Source: JANMDR01 sp031376425 (GTDB taxonomy: Bacteria > Pseudomonadota > Gammaproteobacteria > Burkholderiales > Usitatibacteraceae). From it: a stretch of 9,322 bases of DNA. The stretch is from contig JANMDR010000298.1 in assembly GCA_031376425.1 (NCBI GenBank), positions 1 through 9,322 of the forward strand. The letters are read 5' to 3'. The notes beneath the pieces were generated by a model. That model ran no database searches and was not told the origin of the DNA. It saw only the letters and a list, made by a program, of their open reading frames with translations. The translations under genes were made by a program, and so were the position numbers. Positions 4,956-9,322 of this stretch are shown here, piece by piece (position 1 is the stretch's first letter; each line of letters begins with the position of its first letter).

Positions 4956-6269
4956 TTACTTGCGCTCAATGCCCATTACGGCATCAAAGCTCTGCGCTTC
5001 GTCTGCTGATTGCATTTTACCGGCACACCAATCAACGATTGCGGATTCAATTGCCAATGCTTCCACTTCGCCCAAACGGTCAGGCTGGCTGTAATACCAC
5101 TTCACCATTTGCTGCGGTTCTTCGTAGCTTTCAGCATGCTCTTCAATGATGGCTTTAACTTTATCGGGCGACGCTTTAATTTGATTATCAGCAATAATTT
5201 GATTGAGTAGCAAACCTAACTTCACACGCTTTTCCGCGCGCTCAACAAACAAATCTGCAGGCAAAGACAGGTCTTTAGTAGTCATACCGCGACGCTGCAA
5301 GTCTTCAACTGCTTGCGCTTGCAAGCGGCCAATTTCAGGCTCAACCAGTGCCCGTGGTAGCGGCACATCGGACACCGCAATCACGGCTTCCATCACCTGA
5401 TCTTTAATTTTAACTTCGACGCGTTTTTTCAACTCGCGCTCTAAATTAGCTTTAATCTCACCGCGCATTTTTGACACGTCGCCGTTGTCTACACCAAGGC
5501 TTTTTGCAAATTCTGCGTCTAGCTCAGGCAAAATTGGCTCGCTCAATGCGTTTACGGTAACCGAGAACTGCACGGTTTTTCCTGCTAATTCTTCTTTGTA
5601 ATCAGCCGGGAAAGTAAGATCGAATATTTTTTCTTGCGCAGGCTTCATGCCCACGATAGCGGCTTCAAAATCCGGCAACATGCGGCCTTCGCCCAGCACT
5701 ACGCTAAAATCTTTGGCTTCGCCGCCAGCAAATACTTCACCGTTAAGCTTACCTACAAAATCCACTTTTACGAAGTCACCGTTTTGTGCGGCACGGGTGG
5801 TGGCTTCAAACTTAGCGCGTTGCTTACGCAAAGTAGCAATAGTGTGATCAACATCAGCATCACCGACGCTAACGATTGGCTTGAGTAATTTTTGTGTGGA
5901 GAGATCACCCACTTTTACTTCGGGAAACACTTCAAAAGTAGCCACGAACTCATATTTATCCGAATTAGCTCCTGTTTCAGCGGCTGCAATGCGCGGCTGA
6001 CCGGCAACGCGCATTTGCGCCGTTGTCACGGCCTGAACAAAAGCACGCTCAACGCTGGCACCCATCACTTCTTGACGCACCGAGTAACCGTATTGATTTA
6101 CCACCACATTAAAGGGCACTTTACCGGGACGAAAGCCCGACATTTTTGCGGTTTTCGCAACTTGCTTTAGACGCGCCATAACTTGCGCTTCCATTTCAGC
6201 GGCAGAGATAACCAACGGAAGACTGCGTTCTAAGCTGTTCACGGCGGTAGGAGTGACTTGAGTTTGCAT
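4956..6269 (-). CDS. tig: trigger factor (ribosome-associated chaperone, peptidyl-prolyl isomerase)
   Basis: Trigger factor binds near the ribosome exit tunnel and shields nascent chains. From the ATG at 6269 it has 437 residues (E. coli 432). The N-terminal ribosome-binding domain has the signature GFRPGKVP (45-52). The FKBP-like PPIase domain runs from about 163 to 241 (NGDFVKVDFVGKLNGEVF, then the LGEGRMLPDFE and GMKP segments). The helical C-terminal chaperone domain follows. The frame stays open upstream to 6386, but those 39 residues match no known trigger factor. The ATG at 6269 has a strong AGGAA ribosome site six or so bases upstream and gives the family-typical MQTQVTPTAVNSLERSL start. 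tRNA-Leu lies 166 bases upstream on the same strand, so readthrough from the tRNA promoter may contribute. A terminator follows. Confidence 0.97.
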   Translation of the reverse strand: MQTQVTPTAVNSLERSLPLVISAAEMEAQVMARLKQVAKTAKMSGFRPGKVPFNVVVNQYGYSVRQEVMGASVERAFVQAVTTAQMRVAGQPRIAAAETGANSDKYEFVATFEVFPEVKVGDLSTQKLLKPIVSVGDADVDHTIATLRKQRAKFEATTRAAQNGDFVKVDFVGKLNGEVFAGGEAKDFSVVLGEGRMLPDFEAAIVGMKPAQEKIFDLTFPADYKEELAGKTVQFSVTVNALSEPILPELDAEFAKSLGVDNGDVSKMRGEIKANLERELKKRVEVKIKDQVMEAVIAVSDVPLPRALVEPEIGRLQAQAVEDLQRRGMTTKDLSLPADLFVERAEKRVKLGLLLNQIIADNQIKASPDKVKAIIEEHAESYEEPQQMVKWYYSQPDRLGEVEALAIESAIVDWCAGKMQSADEAQSFDAVMGIERK

Positions 6270-6302
6270 GGAATTTCCTAAAATTAGGGCCACATTCTCA
6301 AT

Positions 6303-6327
6303 CGATGTTTTACGAATGAAAACATCG
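6303..6327 (-). promoter_or_regulatory. hairpin in the tig leader
   Basis: CGATGTTTT (6303-6311) and AAAACATCG (6319-6327) make a perfect 9-bp stem with a 7-base loop. The stem ends 33 bases before the tig ATG, upstream of the AGGAA site. No T-run follows in the tig direction. It may stabilise the transcript or affect translation start; no protein-binding match is recognised. Confidence 0.55.
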
Positions 6328-6370
6328 CTAAGACTGAGGTGTTTTTGGCGCAGAATGCCAGAAAGCACAA

Positions 6371-6399
6371 CGCCCGCAGCGTACATCTAAGCGCGGGCG
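6371..6399 (-). promoter_or_regulatory. GC-rich hairpin between tRNA-Leu and tig
   Basis: CGCCCGC (6371-6377) and GCGGGCG (6393-6399) form a 7-bp G/C stem, with a possible 2-bp inner extension past a bulged A. It lies 37 bases downstream of the tRNA CCA end. The sequence that follows on the minus strand is TTGTGCTTTCTGG, only moderately T-rich, so it could be a partial terminator or a tRNA 3'-trailer processing structure that lets some transcription run into tig. Confidence 0.45.
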
Positions 6400-6435
6400 C
6401 CGCTAGTTGAAACAAACATAACTACAAATTGATCT

Positions 6436-6520
6436 TGGTGCGAGAGAAGGGACTCGAACCCCCACGCCTTACGGCGCTGGAACCTAAATCCAGTGCGTCT
6501 ACCAATTTCGCCACACTCGC
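6436..6520 (-). tRNA. tRNA-Leu (anticodon UAG)
   Basis: The minus strand folds into an 85-base class II tRNA including an encoded CCA (6436-6438). The anticodon stem CTGGA/TCCAG encloses loop TTTAGGT, giving UAG (plus-strand bases 6484-6486), which reads CUN leucine codons. The variable arm CGCC-GTAA-GGCG is a clear extra stem, typical of tRNA-Leu. The T loop is TTCGAGT and the D arm has the AAATTGGTAGA pattern. The acceptor stem GCGAGTG/CTCTCGC has one U-U mismatch at pair 6-67. A tRNA-Leu directly upstream of tig is a known arrangement in Pseudomonas-like genomes. I see no partial copy of its 3' end elsewhere that would mark an integration site. Confidence 0.97.
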
Positions 6521-6537
6521 ATTTTTCCAAGCCCTCA

Positions 6538-6567
6538 ATTATAGCGCATTTATAGAAACTGTCGTCT
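6538..6567 (-). promoter_or_regulatory. sigma-70 promoter of tRNA-Leu
   Basis: On the minus strand a perfect TATAAT lies at 6538-6543. The upstream -35 is weaker: GACGAC at 17 bases, or TAGACG (about 6563-6568) at 19 bases. Transcription would begin near 6531, about ten bases before the mature tRNA. The gap to hpnC (6521-6694) must also hold the hpnC promoter on the plus strand, but I cannot pick out a convincing one. Confidence 0.65.
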
Positions 6568-6694
6568 ATTTTTTTACGGAATTGCACGACTTGATTGAAG
6601 TACGCCAGACTTTGATGCAAAAAAACGCCCTGCAACTGACATTGCTGCGGCCTGATGCCCCCTGATACCCTTGAATCGGCGATAATTGGCGGCT

Positions 6695-7510
6695 ATGAGC
6701 ATTGACCATTACGAAAACTTCCCTGTTGCCTCCATATTGCTGCCGCGCCATATGCGTCGGCCGGTGGAAGCCATTTATGCTTTTGCGCGTACGGCTGATG
6801 ATTTTGCCGATGAAGGTGATTTGCAGCCGGCACAAAGATTGGCGCTGCTAAGTGGTTATATTGCCCAATTAAATTTGATTCGTGCTGGCGATACGCCGGT
6901 AGATGCCTTATTTTCAAGGCTTGCCAGCCATATTAAAGAATATAACTTACCGCTCTCTGCTTTCTACGATCTCCTCGATGCCTTTAGTCAAGATGTGGTT
7001 AAACCGCGTTACGCAAATTATGCTGAAGTACTAGATTATTGCGCCCGCTCGGCCAATCCGGTAGGCCGCCTCATGTTGCATTTGCACGTGAAAGCAACGC
7101 CTGAAAACTTGCAACAGAGCGACGCGATTTGTTCGGCATTACAAATTATCAATTTTCTTCAAGATATTGGGGTGGATTGGCAGAAAGACCGTGTATATAT
7201 GCCGCAAGATGAGTTAGCGCGCTTTAATTTAAGCGATGCAGCAATAGCCAACAGCGTAGCTAACAACGCCAGCCAAGGTGAATGGCCTGAATTTATGCGC
7301 TTTCAGGTGCAGCGTGCACGCGCACTATTGCTGGCTGGTAAGCCATTAGCGAAACGCTTGGGCGGTCGATTTGGTTTTGAGTTACGTTTTGTTATCGCTG
7401 GTGGTGCTACGATTTTGGATAAAATTGATGCGGTAAATAGCGATGTTTTTAAACATCGCCCCGTAATGCGCAAACGCGATTGGCTCAAACAACTGACCCG
7501 TATTTGGTAA
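6695..7510 (+). CDS. hpnC: squalene-pathway synthase HpnC (hydroxysqualene synthase)
   Basis: HpnC converts presqualene diphosphate, made by HpnD, to hydroxysqualene. It belongs to the squalene/phytoene synthase fold. The 271-residue protein has the first aspartate-rich motif DDFADE (35-40), the SANPVGRLML stretch (119-128), and the second motif INFLQDIGVDWQKDRVYMP (152-170), which would bind Mg2+-diphosphate. The MSIDHYENFPVAS start is typical of HpnC. An in-frame TTG at 6686 would add three residues; the ATG at 6695 is preferred, though its ribosome site (GGCGG) is poor. hpnD starts 46 bases after the stop. Alone it could be mistaken for phytoene synthase, but the hpnD and hpnE neighbours settle the pathway. 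Confidence 0.93.
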   Translation: MSIDHYENFPVASILLPRHMRRPVEAIYAFARTADDFADEGDLQPAQRLALLSGYIAQLNLIRAGDTPVDALFSRLASHIKEYNLPLSAFYDLLDAFSQDVVKPRYANYAEVLDYCARSANPVGRLMLHLHVKATPENLQQSDAICSALQIINFLQDIGVDWQKDRVYMPQDELARFNLSDAAIANSVANNASQGEWPEFMRFQVQRARALLLAGKPLAKRLGGRFGFELRFVIAGGATILDKIDAVNSDVFKHRPVMRKRDWLKQLTRIW

Positions 7511-7556
7511 ATAACAAATTATCCTTAACAAACAATCCTCAACACACGTTCCTTTA

Positions 7557-8390
7557 ATGACTCCTGATCAATATTGCGAAGAAAAAGCCGCTAAAAGTGG
7601 CTCTAGCTTTTACTACAGTTTTCGATTTTTGCCACCCGAGCGCCGCCGTGCGATCACGGCTTTGTACGCATTTTGTCGCGAAGTAGACGATATCGTTGAC
7701 GAAGTTTCCGACGTCAACATCGCCCGTGCAAAACTAGGCTGGTGGCGCACCGAATTAGGCAATTTATTCGATGGCACGCCGCAACATCCCGTGTCTAAAG
7801 CACTCGCGCCAGCAGTGGCTCAATTTGGTGTGGATAAAGGCCGCTTAAGCGAAATTATTGACGGCATGGAGATGGATTTAACCCGCAATCGCTACACCGA
7901 TTTTGCCGCCTTAAAACAATACTGTCACTGTGCCGCTGGCGTGGTGGGGCAGCTATCGGCATCGATTTTTGGCTTTACCAATCCTAAAACAATGGAATAC
8001 GCTGAAAATTTAGGTTTAGCATTTCAGCTCACCAATATTATTCGTGATGTGGGTGAAGATGCCCGTCGCGACCGGGTTTACCTGCCATTGGAAGATTTAG
8101 CGCGGTTCAATGTTTCAGTCGCAGATTTACTGCATGCCAAACATACCGAGGCATTTAGTCAACTCATGGCCTTTCAAAGCGAACGCGCACAACGCACCTA
8201 CGATACGGCCTTTGCTGCCTTAGCGCCGGAAGACAAACGAGCGCAACGGCCGGGGCTAATTATGTCGGCCATTTATCGCACCTTGTTAGTGGAAATTGAG
8301 CGCGATGGCTTTAAAGTGCTCAACCAACGTACTTCGCTAACCCCGATTCGTAAATTGTGGATTGCGTGGAAAACGTGGATTAGTACGTGA
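7557..8390 (+). CDS. hpnD: presqualene diphosphate synthase HpnD
   Basis: HpnD joins two farnesyl diphosphates head to head to make presqualene diphosphate, the first step of the bacterial HpnCDE route to squalene. The 277-residue protein has the N-terminal SSFYYSFRFLPPERRRAI pattern (16-33), the first aspartate-rich motif DDIVDE (44-49), a DGMEMDLTRNRY segment (102-113), and the second motif LTNIIRDVGEDARRDRVYLP (158-177). All catalytic aspartates are present. The ATG at 7557 is the natural start although no clear Shine-Dalgarno precedes it (ACACGTTCCTTTA). The stop overlaps the hpnE start by four bases (GTGA), so the two are translation-coupled. Expression presumably depends on the hpnC promoter. 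Confidence 0.95.
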   Translation: MTPDQYCEEKAAKSGSSFYYSFRFLPPERRRAITALYAFCREVDDIVDEVSDVNIARAKLGWWRTELGNLFDGTPQHPVSKALAPAVAQFGVDKGRLSEIIDGMEMDLTRNRYTDFAALKQYCHCAAGVVGQLSASIFGFTNPKTMEYAENLGLAFQLTNIIRDVGEDARRDRVYLPLEDLARFNVSVADLLHAKHTEAFSQLMAFQSERAQRTYDTAFAALAPEDKRAQRPGLIMSAIYRTLLVEIERDGFKVLNQRTSLTPIRKLWIAWKTWIST

Positions 8391-9322
8391 GCGTTAATAT
8401 ACAGACACCGCAGCCAGCACAAAAACGCATTGCCATTATTGGCGGTGGTTACGCAGGTATGGCTGCTGCCGTACGCGCCACCCAATGCGGTGCGCAGGTA
8501 ACGGTATTTGAAGCTGCAAAGGTCTTGGGTGGCCGCGCCCGAAGGGTGGATTATCAGGATATTAGTCTGGACAATGGTCAGCATATTTTGTCGGGTGCCT
8601 ACAGTTGCCTATTGGGTCTGATGCGGGATGTGGGCGTACCCGAAAATGCGCTTAACCGCGTACCGCTTAATTTGCAATTAGCCCCCGGATTTTCCATGCG
8701 TGCGCCTGCCAATGTACCGTCATGGTGGCCTGCATCCGCCCCTTTAGCAATTGCCCTATTTACGGCGCGTGGCATCAGTATTGGTGAACGCCTTGGTGCC
8801 GCGTGGTTCATGCAAAAACTAAAATTTAAAAAATTTAAGGTGCTGCCTGAGCAAACCGTAAAGAATCTGCTTGAAACGGGAGGCCAAAGCGCTAAAATTA
8901 TTCGCCTATTTTGGGAGCCACTCTGCGTTTCCGCCCTCAATACCCCAATCGCCAATGCCTGCGCGCAAGTGTTTGCCAATGTGCTGCGCGATGCCTTATT
9001 TGGCGCGCGTGGTGGCAGTGATTTATTACTGCCTAATATTGATTTAAGTGCGCTATTTCCCGATGCCGCTGCAACATGGCTGTTGCGCAATAACGGTAGT
9101 GTTAAAACCAGCGTAAGGATTAGCAACATTGATGCCCATTCACTTAATGATACGGTGAAAATGCCCTATTCTATTGGCTTTTCGAATGTTGATAAAACCG
9201 AAGAACGTATCGAGTTTGACGCTGTTATTTGCGCCGTTGGCCCGCATCAACTCGCGCAAATTAACTCAAATGCAGCCGCATTAAATCACCTACTCGGTAC
9301 CACCACCGCGCATTTTTCGTAT
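8387..9322 (+). CDS. hpnE: hydroxysqualene dehydroxylase HpnE (3' end outside window)
   Basis: HpnE is a flavin-dependent amine-oxidase-fold enzyme that reduces hydroxysqualene to squalene, completing the HpnD-HpnC-HpnE route. 312 codons are visible with no stop; the family is usually over 400 residues, so roughly a quarter or more lies beyond the edge. It begins with GTG in a GTGA overlap with the hpnD stop, giving MSVNIQTPQPAQKRIAIIGG, with initiator GTG read as Met. The FAD-binding Rossmann motif is GGGYAGMAAA (about 19-28), followed by VTVFEAAKVLGGRAR. Family-specific strings are LDNGQHILSGAY (about 62-73), FWEPLCVSALNTP (about 180-192) and GARGGSDLLLPNIDLS (about 207-222). The first in-frame ATG (8459) lies after the FAD motif has begun, so GTG is the supported start. 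No damage is seen. Confidence 0.93.
   Translation, partial: MSVNIQTPQPAQKRIAIIGGGYAGMAAAVRATQCGAQVTVFEAAKVLGGRARRVDYQDISLDNGQHILSGAYSCLLGLMRDVGVPENALNRVPLNLQLAPGFSMRAPANVPSWWPASAPLAIALFTARGISIGERLGAAWFMQKLKFKKFKVLPEQTVKNLLETGGQSAKIIRLFWEPLCVSALNTPIANACAQVFANVLRDALFGARGGSDLLLPNIDLSALFPDAAATWLLRNNGSVKTSVRISNIDAHSLNDTVKMPYSIGFSNVDKTEERIEFDAVICAVGPHQLAQINSNAAALNHLLGTTTAHFSY

Noticed and set aside
6270..6386. 39-residue N-terminal extension of trigger factor from the ATG at 6386
   Set aside because: It matches no known trigger factor, and the ATG at 6269 has a strong AGGAA site and the family-typical N-terminus. The extension covers the leader hairpins.
6686..6694. TTG start three codons upstream for hpnC
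   Set aside because: The ATG at 6695 gives the typical HpnC N-terminus, and the TTG has no better ribosome site.
6387..6835. Open frames on both strands across the tRNA and the tRNA-hpnC gap
   Set aside because: They run through the tRNA gene, its promoter or the hpnC start, and show no recognisable protein character.
6695..8390. hpnC and hpnD as phytoene synthases (crtB) of a carotenoid pathway
   Set aside because: Two adjacent paralogues followed by an HpnE-type oxidoreductase with LDNGQHILSGAY and FWEPLC motifs fit the squalene route instead.
8273..9129. Minus-strand open frames opposite hpnD and hpnE
   Set aside because: They are antisense to well-supported genes and their peptides have no family resemblance.

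Overview
The window looks like chromosomal DNA of a gammaproteobacterium of moderate, slightly AT-leaning composition. The main support is the minus-strand order tRNA-Leu(UAG), tig, clpP, clpX, which is typical of Pseudomonas-, Cellvibrio- and Teredinibacter-like genomes. The genus cannot be fixed from the sequence alone.

Region 1 (1-2370, plus strand) is accessory DNA. It holds the tail of an unidentified gene, a DUF3987-family (primase/helicase-associated ATPase type) gene, and a segment of about 190 bases present twice in tandem at 207-base spacing. The first copy of the segment is a decayed stub of a small gene; the second carries an intact 118-residue ORF. Both copies contain an imperfect inverted repeat whose arms are themselves doubled 9-base units. 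Region 2 (2371-2591) is noncoding, with a palindrome and a bidirectional terminator separating the accessory block from the core genes. In related genomes lon normally follows clpX, so this is a synteny break and probably one edge of an inserted element.

Region 3 (2592-6520, minus strand) is the protein quality-control block. The tRNA-Leu has a clear promoter. Trigger factor follows, with a hairpin in its leader and a strong terminator after it. Then come clpP, with a sigma-32-like promoter, and clpX, separated from clpP by a 9-bp hairpin. Trigger factor receives nascent chains at the ribosome, and ClpX unfolds substrates for ClpP to degrade.

Region 4 (6695-9322, plus strand), divergent from the tRNA, is hpnC-hpnD-hpnE. 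This is the bacterial three-enzyme route from farnesyl diphosphate through presqualene diphosphate and hydroxysqualene to squalene, usually the precursor of hopanoids. hpnE runs off the window end.

The core genes are confident. The functions of the accessory block, and the idea that its paired repeats form a replication site, are inference.
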